From Desulfuromonadales bacterium (GTDB taxonomy: Bacteria; Desulfobacterota; Desulfuromonadia; Geobacterales; Pseudopelobacteraceae), in NCBI GenBank assembly GCA_013349405.1, contig DUZS01000018.1:1-64000 (forward strand): 64,000 bases of DNA. Direction: 5' to 3'. Under the pieces are notes generated by a model. That model saw nothing but the letters and a program-made list of their open reading frames with translations, ran no database searches and had not been told where the DNA came from. The position numbers and the translations under genes were made by a program. Positions 1 to 9,212 of the stretch are shown here, piece after piece. Positions within the stretch are counted from its first letter, which is position 1, and each line of letters opens with the position of its first letter.

Positions 1-449
1 ATCTCTGTTTTCTCAAGAATTGTAAGACCATTATCTTTACCAAAGGAGTTATACCATTCAAGCGCTAGGGCGTGAGCTTCCTGCTCTTGTAATTCGTTTC
101 TTTCTCCTGTGATACTGTCATATATTTTACATTTATGCTTTAATAGTGCGTGAGCTGTTTCGTGAAAAACAACAAATATAAAAAACCTCGTAGCTGTGTC
201 TGAATAGTTAAACGTAAGTGGAAAAATTTTATCCGAAAGGACTATTATCTCTTTTGTTTCACACACTCCACGGCTTAAACGGCTTCCAATCTTAAATCTG
301 GATGTTGAGTAATATACGACATTATCAATGCAATAATTCCGAATTGCAGATGGAAAACAGCGAAATGTTTCCCGCAAGCAATCATATTCATTTTTTTCAT
401 GGGCATAACAAAATTCTGTTAGCGGAATATATGGTTTCTGTTGTTCCAA
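1..449 (-). CDS. ImmA/IrrE-like (M78-type) zinc metallopeptidase, C-terminus cut by window edge
   Basis: Open frame on the minus strand not in the ORF track: TTG at 449 after GAGGT; translation ...TRFFIFVVFHETAHALLKHKCKIYDSITGERNELQEQEAHALALEWYNSFGKDNGL... with an HExxH motif (HETAH) and a downstream E(x)EAHAxA motif. Confidence 0.65.
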   Translation of the reverse strand, partial: MEQQKPYIPLTEFCYAHEKNEYDCLRETFRCFPSAIRNYCIDNVVYYSTSRFKIGSRLSRGVCETKEIIVLSDKIFPLTFNYSDTATRFFIFVVFHETAHALLKHKCKIYDSITGERNELQEQEAHALALEWYNSFGKDNGLTILEKTE

Positions 450-609
450 TTTATTACCTCAAAAATATCTGCTGGTATTTATTATTTCTCTTCCCTCAAT
501 TCCGCCAGCAGAACCAACTCACTGCCTTTTCGCCTATTCCACGCTGCCGACGCAACCAACAAAGCCTCGATACCAGCAACTCTGCCCGCATAACCTCCTC
601 CGCCGGTTT

Positions 610-673
610 TGACCAACGGGCATGGCTTTGACCTGCCGGTCTTTTCGGGCAGGTCGTAAGCCTTGTTGGACCA
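610..673 (-). repeat. attC-like interrupted inverted repeat directly downstream of the Sel1 gene
   Basis: Minus strand GTCCAAC-aaggcttaCGACCTGCC-cgaaaagacc-GGCAGGTCaaagccatgccc-GTTGGTC; outer arms fit RYYYAAC (7/7) and GTTRRRY (6/7), with an internal GACCTGCC/GGCAGGTC stem. Confidence 0.4.
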
Positions 674-675
674 TT

Positions 676-1743
676 TTATTTGCTCTTATGTGTCTTCGCC
701 CAGATTTCTTTGGCAAGTTTCTGTGCTTTTTCAACTTGCGCACGTGACATTTCCTTCTCTGCTGTCTCCATTTGGGCTACTGCGTCTTGATTCCCGTTTG
801 CTGCAACCACAGAAGCCCAAGCATAGCCTTGAACATAACCTTCTTTTGCTGCTTTGGTTTTTCCTTTTAAAGCCTCAATTGTGTAGCGAATCGCAAGATT
901 TAAACGGTGCATGTCCATGCTAGGCCCTTCTACATTCTCATCATATGCCGCCAGCAGATGCCACTTAAGCGCTTCTTTGCTGTTTTTCGGAACACCTTTG
1001 CCATTATCGTACAAATAACCAAGGCTTATTCGAGCACCCCATTCCCCTTGGACAGCAGCCAGGCGATACCAATTCACAGCCTCTTTGTAATTTTGGGTCA
1101 CCCCAATCCCGTTTTCGTAAATACGTCCGAGATTTGATTGAGCATTTGCATCACCCTTGTCAGCAGCTAAGCGGTACCATTTTATCGCCTCATTGTAATT
1201 CACTGGAACTTCATCACCTTTTTCATACTTATACCCAAGACCAACCAAGTCTTTTGGCTTCCCTTGTAAAACAACTGATTGAAAAAGATTGTCAGCCTCT
1301 TTCTCGTCTTGTTCCACGTTGATTCCGTTTGAATACCAGATGCCAAGCTTGATTAGGGATTCCACATCCCTATTCTCGGCAGCAAGCCGATACCATCTTA
1401 TCGCCTCTTTGAAGTCCTGCGAAACGCCAGTACCTTTTTCATACATACGGCCCAATCTCACTTGCGACTGAACATCCCCTTTACTAGCAGCTTGGGTAAA
1501 CCACTTTACTGCTTCCTTGTAATCCTGTGGGACACCGGCACCTTTTGATGAATATGTCATTCCAAGATAATATTGGTGACGAACATTGCCTTTATTTGCA
1601 CCTTCAAAGTGGATTTTGTATGCTTTTTCGTAATCACCAGACTTATATGCTTTCTCAGCGTCTTCAAGTGTGTCTGCAAAAACAGGTGAGGTTAAACAGA
1701 ATGCAAACAACAACAAAGTGATAAATTTCATGGCAATCTCCAT
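676..1743 (-). CDS. Sel1-repeat (TPR-like) protein with signal peptide
   Basis: Multiple Sel1 repeats (AxxxLGxxYxxGxGVxxDxxEAxxWYxxAA); N-terminal hydrophobic signal MKFITLLLFAFCLTSPVFA. Confidence 0.85.
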   Translation of the reverse strand: MEIAMKFITLLLFAFCLTSPVFADTLEDAEKAYKSGDYEKAYKIHFEGANKGNVRHQYYLGMTYSSKGAGVPQDYKEAVKWFTQAASKGDVQSQVRLGRMYEKGTGVSQDFKEAIRWYRLAAENRDVESLIKLGIWYSNGINVEQDEKEADNLFQSVVLQGKPKDLVGLGYKYEKGDEVPVNYNEAIKWYRLAADKGDANAQSNLGRIYENGIGVTQNYKEAVNWYRLAAVQGEWGARISLGYLYDNGKGVPKNSKEALKWHLLAAYDENVEGPSMDMHRLNLAIRYTIEALKGKTKAAKEGYVQGYAWASVVAANGNQDAVAQMETAEKEMSRAQVEKAQKLAKEIWAKTHKSK

Positions 1744-1829
1744 AATTAATTCAGCAACGCCTGGTCAGTTTTTCTCGGTTTTATTTTCATTTATTTCCGG
1801 GTTCAACTACTGGATGACCAGCCCCCCGC

Positions 1830-1843
1830 GCACGTGCGCGTGA
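1830..1843. repeat. perfect 14-bp palindrome CGCGCACGTGCGCG in an intergenic inverted repeat
   Basis: gaccagccccccgcgcacgtgcgcgtgaaccggtc; flanked by GACC/GGTC arms. Confidence 0.5.
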
Positions 1844-1939
1844 ACCGGTCAACATAACAAAACAGAGGGATGACCGGAAAGCAGGAACCGTGCCTACTTC
1901 ACGGGAGTTCTTAAAGTATAAACGGCCATGCTTATACCA

Positions 1940-2011
1940 GGGGGCAAAGGTAACGTACATAAGTTCGCAACATATCTGTCAAAGAAACTTATAATCTTTT
2001 GTACGTCCCCC
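1940..2011. repeat. imperfect terminal-inverted-repeat structure
   Basis: GGGGGcaaaggtaACGTACATAAGTT ... AACTTATaatctttTGTACGTCCCCC. Confidence 0.45.
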
Positions 2012-2055
2012 TTAATTCAAGTTAGCGCAGAGCGTCGTAGTCATCCCCTCTATAA

Positions 2056-2214
2056 TCATATTTTCCCACGGCCCATCGCCACAAAGTCGTCGTTGACAAG
2101 CTTGTCCGGCTCAATTTCGTCCTTCTCCCAGAATAAACCATAGGAGGATTCGCGCTCGTGGCGCTGAAGCAGGCCAATCAATTGTTCTTTGGCCAGATGA
2201 TCGTAAGATGGCAT
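2056..2214 (-). pseudogene. N-terminal remnant of a type III restriction-modification Mod (adenine DNA methyltransferase)-like gene
   Basis: 52-codon frame MPSYDHLAKEQLIGLLQRHERESSYGLFWEKDEIEPDKLVNDDFVAMGRGKI*; resembles the typical Mod N-terminus (xLVWExDEIExDKxxNDDFVA) and stops before the catalytic motifs. Confidence 0.5.
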
Positions 2215-2253
2215 GAGGCATTTCTCGGAAGTTGTTTTAGGTTCGATGCAAAA

Positions 2254-2285
2254 GGGGCGAAGACATTTAATAGTATCTTCGCCCC
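2254..2285 (-). terminator. intrinsic terminator
   Basis: Perfect 10-bp stem GGGGCGAAGA/TCTTCGCCCC followed by TTTT on the minus strand. Confidence 0.8.
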
Positions 2286-2304
2286 GGTTGCAACATTTGA
2301 AAAG

Positions 2305-2856
2305 CTAGGCGGCAAGTAACATTTCAGATTCTTCCCGCAATTTGTCGAGCCGTTCTACTGCATGCCGCGCTTCATCAAGAGGTACATGCGGTTTAAACTC
2401 ATGAAGGCGAGCAGCGCGAGCATCAATGTCATCACCGCTTATCCCCTCTCTAGTTACATAGAGCGCTGTCGCCAAACGCTCAAGTGCCTTAACATCATTG
2501 TCGCCCAGATTATCGGCAATGAAAGTGACGTGTTGTCCATACTTAGCAAGTGTCTTCGGCGAAAGTTCCCGCGCCTTTTGCGCCATTTCACCCGGCTTGA
2601 GCTTGGGACCATAAGGGTACGGCTGTTTTTCCTGGTCAAATATTTTATCAGCACGCAACGACGTAAGCTCATCACTCAAATCAAACGAAAAAGGGCCATG
2701 TTTGTATAGGCAATATTCCAGTTCAAGGGGAACTCCAAGCAGTTCTTGGAGAAGATATGCCCCTTTCTGGATATGGGTTTCTCCGCACCAACTGCCTCGT
2801 GCTCTTAAATTTTCAGCCAGTGTCACTAAAATTGCTGCCCGTTGTATTCTTTTCAT
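2305..2856 (-). CDS. YwgA-like uncharacterised protein, partner of the HD protein
   Basis: Start MKRIQRAAILVTLAENL; ATGA overlap with the upstream HD gene; GAGGAGG RBS; pairing resembles Bacillus ywfO-ywgA. Confidence 0.5.
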   Translation of the reverse strand: MKRIQRAAILVTLAENLRARGSWCGETHIQKGAYLLQELLGVPLELEYCLYKHGPFSFDLSDELTSLRADKIFDQEKQPYPYGPKLKPGEMAQKARELSPKTLAKYGQHVTFIADNLGDNDVKALERLATALYVTREGISGDDIDARAARLHEFKPHVPLDEARHAVERLDKLREESEMLLAA

Positions 2857-4223
2857 ATATCCTCCTCTATGCTCACATCCAACAGAGCCTCTCTCTTCTT
2901 TGCCAACCATTTCTGTGCAGCAGTCAGCTTTTCGCGTGATACGTAGACGCTTTCAATAACAAGAATCGGAAGTTTACTACCGAGAATTTCCGATTCTTCA
3001 TCTGACCAGACAATACGGCCATCCCCTTTTAGTACCGGGAAGCGCGGAGACTCTGACGATTTTTGCCGATACACGTCAATTTGCACAGATTCAGATCCAA
3101 ATTCCTTACATGCCGCTTCGTAAATTATTCTGGCAGCTTCCGGATTACGCTTTACGTCATCGGGGTTGCGTTGTGACAACAGGCGCAAGTGTTCGCGCTG
3201 CACAAGCCGTCGTGCCGGAATGTGTCCGGCTGTTGATGGATCTCTGGATGCAGCGAGGAAGCCTACCGTTACTTCGTTATCGGTAATTTCCAGGTGTTTT
3301 TCAACATTGACGGGGAAACCGCCTTCCGGCAGCCATAACTTCAGAAATTCTTTCAGGTGTATATCATATATTCTTCGAACAGGGTGAAAGTAAAGTTGGG
3401 TATACATGAAATACCGAGCCAAGAGCAATGCTTCGGCAGAATGGATACCACCCTCATCAATACCCAGTAACGCCCCCTGTTCATCATCCGAAACATCGCC
3501 ATTTAGCTCTATATCCGTAGATGTTGTCGTCTCAATCTTTTTAGGCAAAATACGCAAGGTATCAATGAGTCGGTAATGATCAAATTTACCGTACGCAACC
3601 CCCGCATGGTATGAATCACGCAGGAGATAATCAATCCTGTCCACACCAAAAGAATCTCCGGTAATTATTTCAGCTAGAATGGATTCCCATGGCGAATAGG
3701 TTGCTTGCTCAAACTTCGAAAGTTCTTTTTCACCTACCGCCAGCTTGACAATGTCTTCTGTCTTCAGAGGCGGGGTCATTGCATCCCATATTTCCCGCAT
3801 TTCATCACAGCGGATAATATCCACAGTCAACCGTTCATGATTCCATTCAGGCGGAAGCAACTCTTTTTCTGCCGCATGTGAAAACGGCAAATGGCCAAGG
3901 TCATGACACAATGCAGCCATACGTAATGCCTTGCGCCAGTAGCGTTTTTTATCATCATTTTCAGGAATGATGTCCCGGACATCCTTATGCAAGTTCCCCG
4001 GACTCGTTATGACACCATAGACGCGATCAGCAAGCTCCATAACGCCAAGACAATGTTCAAATCGCATATGGGTTGCGCCGGGGTAAACAAGGCTTGTAAG
4101 AGCCAATTGATGAATATGGCGAAGACGTTGAAACGGCCTTGAATTAAGGACATTTCGCTCATCCGAGTCCATACGTATAAACACATGGATTGGATCTCGT
4201 AATTCGTGGAATTCTTTAGCCAT
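2853..4223 (-). CDS. HD-domain phosphohydrolase (YwfO/dNTPase-like)
   Basis: DPIHxFI..RPFQRLRHIHQLALTSLVYPGATHMRFEHCLGV...ALCHDLGHLPFSHAAE. Confidence 0.85.
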   Translation of the reverse strand: MAKEFHELRDPIHVFIRMDSDERNVLNSRPFQRLRHIHQLALTSLVYPGATHMRFEHCLGVMELADRVYGVITSPGNLHKDVRDIIPENDDKKRYWRKALRMAALCHDLGHLPFSHAAEKELLPPEWNHERLTVDIIRCDEMREIWDAMTPPLKTEDIVKLAVGEKELSKFEQATYSPWESILAEIITGDSFGVDRIDYLLRDSYHAGVAYGKFDHYRLIDTLRILPKKIETTTSTDIELNGDVSDDEQGALLGIDEGGIHSAEALLLARYFMYTQLYFHPVRRIYDIHLKEFLKLWLPEGGFPVNVEKHLEITDNEVTVGFLAASRDPSTAGHIPARRLVQREHLRLLSQRNPDDVKRNPEAARIIYEAACKEFGSESVQIDVYRQKSSESPRFPVLKGDGRIVWSDEESEILGSKLPILVIESVYVSREKLTAAQKWLAKKREALLDVSIEEDI

Positions 4224-4245
4224 TTTTCACCTTTTATACACAAAA

Positions 4246-4279
4246 CAAGCCCTAACAAGACTTGATCTGTTAGGGCTTG
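4246..4279. terminator. perfect hairpin between the small ORF and the HD gene
   Basis: CAAGCCCTAACA/TGTTAGGGCTTG 12-bp stem followed by TTTT on the minus strand. Confidence 0.75.
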
Positions 4280-4302
4280 TGGCAATGATTAATCAGGAAA
4301 AG

Positions 4303-4491
4303 TCATCTCATTCTTGTAGAAGAGCCTGATGCCATAAACATGCTAGCAGCACTCTTTTCGATTGAACGGCGAATCTCCATTCCTTCTGCTAATAAACGTT
4401 TCATGGTGGCATCATCAATATAAACAGTTTCCGTTGGTGGAAAGCTGATGCGTCCTTCATCAGCATTATGATTAAGTGCTTGATTGTTCAT
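4303..4491 (-). CDS. small hypothetical protein
   Basis: 62-aa ORF with terminator directly downstream. Confidence 0.4.
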   Translation of the reverse strand: MNNQALNHNADEGRISFPPTETVYIDDATMKRLLAEGMEIRRSIEKSAASMFMASGSSTRMR

Positions 4492-4621
4492 GCTGTGTTA
4501 CCTTTTTTACAGAGAATTCTTTAGTACACAACTTCTACATAGAGAATCTTTTAAGTACAGATTATTAATCACTCTGTCAAAGAAAAACAGCATACTTTAT
4601 CTCTGAAACACCTCTCCTCCA

Positions 4622-6928
4622 TCATTCACTGCTGTTGTAATCACAACCCTCTTTAGGACACTTTAAGAACTCACCCTTGCGCTTGTAAACCTTCTTGACC
4701 AGCAGCGGGAAGCCGCATTTCGGGCAGGGGCTTTCAACCGGCAGATCCCAGAGGGCAAATTTGCACTTCGGATATTGATTGCACGAGTAGAAAAGCTTGC
4801 CGAAGCGCGACTTCTTCTCGATAAGCTGCCCCTCCTTGCACTCCGGACAGACCACCCCGGTATTGAGCGGTTTTACCAGTGGCTGGATATTTTTGCAGGC
4901 CGGGTAGCCGGAACAGGCGAGATACTTGCCGAAACGGCCATCCTTGATCAGCATCGGTAGCCCGCACTTATCGCATTTTTCTTCCGAGAGCACCGGTTCG
5001 GCTATCTCAACGCCTTCAACAGTGACGTTGCGGGTGTATTTGCAGCCTTCCTGAAAACCGGAACAGGCGATAAATTTACCCCGTTTGCCGAGTTTTACCA
5101 CGAGCGCTTTACCGCATTCCGGGCAGAGCTCATCAGTCGCTTCTGTTGTCAGATCAGCCTTGCTGACCTCCCCTTCCTTCAGCTTCAGCAGGGCGATAAA
5201 CGGCTCCCAGAACGACTTTAGAAGCGGCTGCCACTCTTTTTCACCGCGGGAGACCTGATCAAGCTCCTCTTCAAGGCCGGCGGTAAAGTTATAATCGACA
5301 TATTTCTCGAAATGGGCCGTCAGCAGATCACTGACCACCATGCCGACATCTTCAGGGAAGAAGCGTTTCTTATCGAGACGGGTGTATTTTCGCTCCACCA
5401 ACGTGTTCATAATTGAGGCAAAGGTTGAGGGACGACCGATCCCGTACTCCTCCAGGGTTTTAACCAGCGTCGCCTCAGTGTAGCGCGGCGGCGGCTGGGT
5501 AAAGTGCTGCTCCGGGATAATTTCGTGAAGTTTCAGCGCGTCGCCTTCAGTCATCGCCGGCAGCAACCCTTCTTTTTCCTCATCCTGATCATCAAGCCCT
5601 TCAATATACAGCTTCATAAAACCGGGAAAGCGGATAACCGTACCGGCGGCACGGAGGCCTGCCCTGCCTGCTCCGGCAAACGGACCGGAGGCTACCGGCA
5701 TATCAAGATGTGCGGCAATATCAACAGAGGTCTGGTCCAGCAGTGCCTCTGCCATCTGACAGGCGACAGTTCGTTTCCAGATGAGCTCATACAGCTTGTA
5801 GAGGTCAGGTGTCAGATATCGCTTCAACTCAATCGGAGTTTTGGCGATATAGGTCGGCCGGATGGCTTCGTGAGCCTCCTGGGCATTTTTCGATTTTGTT
5901 TTGAAAATCCGTGGTTTGTTGAGCGCATACTCCTTGCCGTAGGCGGCAGAGATGACGTCGTGGGCATCTTTGAGGGCGAGTGTTGACAGGTTGACGCTGT
6001 CGGTACGCATGTAGGTAATCAGGCCGACTGTCCCCTCTTCTCCGACATCAATGCCTTCATAGAGCTTCTGGGCGGTCGACATGGTTTTTTTGGCGGAGAA
6101 GCCGAGCTTGCGCGATGCCTCCTGCTGAAGAGTCGAGGTAGTAAACGGTGGTGACGGGTTGCGCTTTTTCTCTGTTTTGGTGACTTTTGCCACCTGATAA
6201 CGGCCTGACTGCAGAGCGGCTTTCAGGGCGTCAGCCACCGCTTCACCCGGGATATCGAATTTACCCAGTTTTTTATCACCAACCGTTACCAGACCGGCCT
6301 TGAACTCCGATCCGGCGGGGACAGCGAGGCGGGCGGCTACAGTCCAGAACTCCTGCTCATTAAAAGCCAGAATTTCCTTCTCTCGCTCACAGACGAGACG
6401 GAGCGCAACTGACTGGACACGACCGGCAGAAAGTCCATAGCGGATCTTTTTCCAGAGGAACGGCGAGAGATTGAAACCGACCAGATAATCGAGTATCGAC
6501 CTCGCCTGTTGGGCATTGACTAGATCCAGAGCAATGTCACGCGGGTTTTTTACCGCGTGGAGTATCGCTTCTTTGGTAATTTCATGAAACTCAACCCGCT
6601 TGATTTTTATGCCGGGACTCTTTTTATCAAGTCCAAGTGCCGCAAGCAGATGCCAGGATATTGCCTCACCCTCACGGTCGGGGTCAGTTGCGAGGAGCAG
6701 TGTATCTGCCCCCTTAAGGGCCGCTTTAATGGCATCGAGATGTTTTTTGCTTTCCGGCAGCACATGATATTTGGGCTCGAAGCCTTTCTCAATATCGACC
6801 GACCCCTGCTTGCTCGGCAGGGCACGGACATGCCCGAACGAGGCCAGGACTTTAAAATCGGGCCCGAGGAATTTCTCTATGGTTTTCCCCTTGGCGGGGG
6901 ATTCAACGATGACAAGGTTTTTCGACAT
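4622..6928 (-). CDS. topA: DNA topoisomerase I
   Basis: MSKNLVIVESPAKGKTIEKFLG..., DPDREGEAISWHL, ITYMRTDS; C-terminal tetracysteine zinc ribbons. Confidence 0.97.
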   Translation of the reverse strand: MSKNLVIVESPAKGKTIEKFLGPDFKVLASFGHVRALPSKQGSVDIEKGFEPKYHVLPESKKHLDAIKAALKGADTLLLATDPDREGEAISWHLLAALGLDKKSPGIKIKRVEFHEITKEAILHAVKNPRDIALDLVNAQQARSILDYLVGFNLSPFLWKKIRYGLSAGRVQSVALRLVCEREKEILAFNEQEFWTVAARLAVPAGSEFKAGLVTVGDKKLGKFDIPGEAVADALKAALQSGRYQVAKVTKTEKKRNPSPPFTTSTLQQEASRKLGFSAKKTMSTAQKLYEGIDVGEEGTVGLITYMRTDSVNLSTLALKDAHDVISAAYGKEYALNKPRIFKTKSKNAQEAHEAIRPTYIAKTPIELKRYLTPDLYKLYELIWKRTVACQMAEALLDQTSVDIAAHLDMPVASGPFAGAGRAGLRAAGTVIRFPGFMKLYIEGLDDQDEEKEGLLPAMTEGDALKLHEIIPEQHFTQPPPRYTEATLVKTLEEYGIGRPSTFASIMNTLVERKYTRLDKKRFFPEDVGMVVSDLLTAHFEKYVDYNFTAGLEEELDQVSRGEKEWQPLLKSFWEPFIALLKLKEGEVSKADLTTEATDELCPECGKALVVKLGKRGKFIACSGFQEGCKYTRNVTVEGVEIAEPVLSEEKCDKCGLPMLIKDGRFGKYLACSGYPACKNIQPLVKPLNTGVVCPECKEGQLIEKKSRFGKLFYSCNQYPKCKFALWDLPVESPCPKCGFPLLVKKVYKRKGEFLKCPKEGCDYNSSE

Positions 6929-6977
6929 GATATGGCATTTGTCCTTTTATTGGATATATTTATTGAAGCAAAAACAT

Positions 6978-8072
6978 CTATCCCGCAACTGCGTAATGTG
7001 TGCCGGGCAGCGGCGTTACCGCTCCCTTGAGTTCGAGGTGGAGTAACATAGAGGAAACCTCACCGGCTGTCAATTCCGTTTGGGAGATGATGTCATCAAT
7101 GTGCAGCGGCGATCGGGCCAGCAGTTCATAAATGGCAGCCTCTTTCGGTGTCAGGGCGAAGGTGCGCGGCGCGGGCTGAAATAACGGCGCATCAGCAGAA
7201 GCACGGGCATATTCCGGAAGCTCTTCAAGAATATCCTCCACACAATCGACCAGCTTTGCTCCCTGTTTTATGAGACGGTTACAGCCGCGACTGGTGGCAA
7301 AAGAAATATTCCCCGGCACGGCAAAAACGTCGCGGCCATGTTCGAGAGCATACTGGGCGGTAATCAGCGAACCGCTTTTTTCGGCTGCCTCAACGACCAG
7401 CACACCGCTGGAAAGTCCGCTTATAATACGGTTGCGGCGCGGAAAATTTTCGGCCAATGGCTGCGTTCCGAGCGGGAATTCCGACACCAGACAGCCCCTC
7501 TCTGCCATCAGCGCAAAGAGTGACCGGTTTTCCGGAGGGTAGATGCCATCAACGCCGCACCCCAATACACCGATGCTGCGTCCACCGGCATGAAGCGCTC
7601 CTTTGTGCGCTGCTGTGTCGACACCGCGCGCCATACCGGAAACAATACACACACCATGACTGGCGAGCGCCTCAGACAGCTTTCCGGTGGTCAATAATCC
7701 GTATGACGTTGCCCGGCGTGAACCGACGATAGCAATGGAAAGTTCATGGGAACGCAGTTCACCTTTTACATACAGAAATGGGGGAGGATCCGGAATTTCA
7801 AAGAGGGATTTGGGATAGTCGCGTGAAACATACGTTACCAGCCGTGCAGCACTGGCCTCAAGCCTGCGGCATTCATCATCGGCAAAGCGGCGCCATGCAC
7901 CACTCTGTATCGCCTCGACAACCCCGGAATTCATGCCCCTTACCGTTGAGAGGGCAGAAGCAGAGGCCTTCAGGGCTGTTTCCGGGGAGTCAAATCGCTC
8001 CAGAAGTCGCCGAAACGCAACATTACCGATTCCGGGAACCGCCTTGAGACCTATCCAGTAATAATTTTCCAT
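6978..8072 (-). CDS. dprA: DNA-processing protein DprA
   Basis: AIVGSRRATSYG, SGMARGVDTAAHKGAL, adjacent to topA. Confidence 0.95.
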   Translation of the reverse strand: MENYYWIGLKAVPGIGNVAFRRLLERFDSPETALKASASALSTVRGMNSGVVEAIQSGAWRRFADDECRRLEASAARLVTYVSRDYPKSLFEIPDPPPFLYVKGELRSHELSIAIVGSRRATSYGLLTTGKLSEALASHGVCIVSGMARGVDTAAHKGALHAGGRSIGVLGCGVDGIYPPENRSLFALMAERGCLVSEFPLGTQPLAENFPRRNRIISGLSSGVLVVEAAEKSGSLITAQYALEHGRDVFAVPGNISFATSRGCNRLIKQGAKLVDCVEDILEELPEYARASADAPLFQPAPRTFALTPKEAAIYELLARSPLHIDDIISQTELTAGEVSSMLLHLELKGAVTPLPGTHYAVAG

Positions 8073-8095
8073 GTAACGACCTGTCACTCATAAAA

Positions 8096-8118
8096 AAGAC
8101 CGGTACGAAACCGGTCTT
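8096..8118 (-). terminator. intrinsic terminator
   Basis: AAGACCGGT/ACCGGTCTT stem with T-run on the minus strand, after the LysM gene. Confidence 0.75.
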
Positions 8119-8139
8119 GATTGCAGCATATTTGCCCGG

Positions 8140-9171
8140 TTATTTAGTCTGGCTGACGATGCGGTCACCCTTGTAGATAGCGTCAATGCTTTTGACAACC
8201 AACGCGGTGGATGTTTTATTGCCGGCGTCAAGAATAACCAGTGCACCCAACACTTCCTGCGGCAGGTTATCTATGCGCCCCTCAACATAGCGTTGGTCAA
8301 TCGTCACATCCCTGACAACGTAGAGCAGATTGCCTACCGCTGCTCCCTGACTCAAGCCGAGATCAATATAGACGATATCTCCGGCCGCAATGACGGTTAT
8401 GCCGCTGCGACTCTCAATGATGTACCCTTTAAGATCAGTACTGGTATTTTTTAACGATATTTCCCGACGGCGATTCTCTTTGTAGGGCTGCAGATAGGCT
8501 CCCGGGCTTATCTCCTTGAAGGACTTTGTAATGATGGCGCGAGAAGATTTTTTCTCAACATCCGTCAACTGCAACGCACCGAGAGGGACGAGCTTAAAGC
8601 CCATTTCTTCATTATTCAACGGGTGTTTAACGGCAACATCTTTGCGAAAAATCGAGAACTTGTCGCCGCCTTTGGCATTCAGATCGGCACCGATATCGGT
8701 ATACAAAATATCATCAACACCGGTCACTATCCGATCATGCTGCGCCCCGACTACCAGGCCGAAAGGCCTGAAGTCTTTCTCCGCCAGGAAACCTTCAGAG
8801 CCATAGAGTGTATATGTTTTTTCGGCGGCGACATCCTGATGCACTTCAACTGGCACCGCTGCTGACGGAGCAGCGGCGGTCGGGGCGTTTTTTTGTGTGG
8901 ACACGGCACCTGTCTCTGCAGGAACAAATTCCATTCTGTCAGGGAAAACGCGAACTTTCTGGCCGGGATAAATAAAATGCGGATTCGTAATCTGGCCGTT
9001 TTTTGACCACATGTTTGGCCAGTAATTCGGATCCTTAATGAACCGATCTGAGAGCCCCCAAAGCGTATCGCCCTGCTTTATGACATATGTAGTCGGCTCA
9101 TCCTGACCGGCAGCAGAGGCTGCAAACGGCATGATTAATAAAACCAATAGCAGCAGTAATTTTGATTTCAT
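8140..9171 (-). CDS. LysM domain-containing protein
   Basis: Signal peptide; TYVIKQGDTLWGLSDRFIKDPNYWPNMW...NPHFIYPGQKV. Confidence 0.85.
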   Translation of the reverse strand: MKSKLLLLLVLLIMPFAASAAGQDEPTTYVIKQGDTLWGLSDRFIKDPNYWPNMWSKNGQITNPHFIYPGQKVRVFPDRMEFVPAETGAVSTQKNAPTAAAPSAAVPVEVHQDVAAEKTYTLYGSEGFLAEKDFRPFGLVVGAQHDRIVTGVDDILYTDIGADLNAKGGDKFSIFRKDVAVKHPLNNEEMGFKLVPLGALQLTDVEKKSSRAIITKSFKEISPGAYLQPYKENRRREISLKNTSTDLKGYIIESRSGITVIAAGDIVYIDLGLSQGAAVGNLLYVVRDVTIDQRYVEGRIDNLPQEVLGALVILDAGNKTSTALVVKSIDAIYKGDRIVSQTK

Positions 9172-9212
9172 GAAAATCTCCTTATGTATCTTCGGAACAG
9201 GTCAAGCTCAAT

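Noticed and set aside
534-743. 69-aa Arg-rich minus ORF overlapping the Sel1 3' end
   Set aside because: Runs through the attC-like hairpin in an alternate frame; composition not protein-like
4246-4279. Hairpin upstream of the HD gene as a riboswitch
   Set aside because: Simple perfect stem followed by T-run fits a terminator for the 4303-4491 gene; no aptamer-like conserved core recognised
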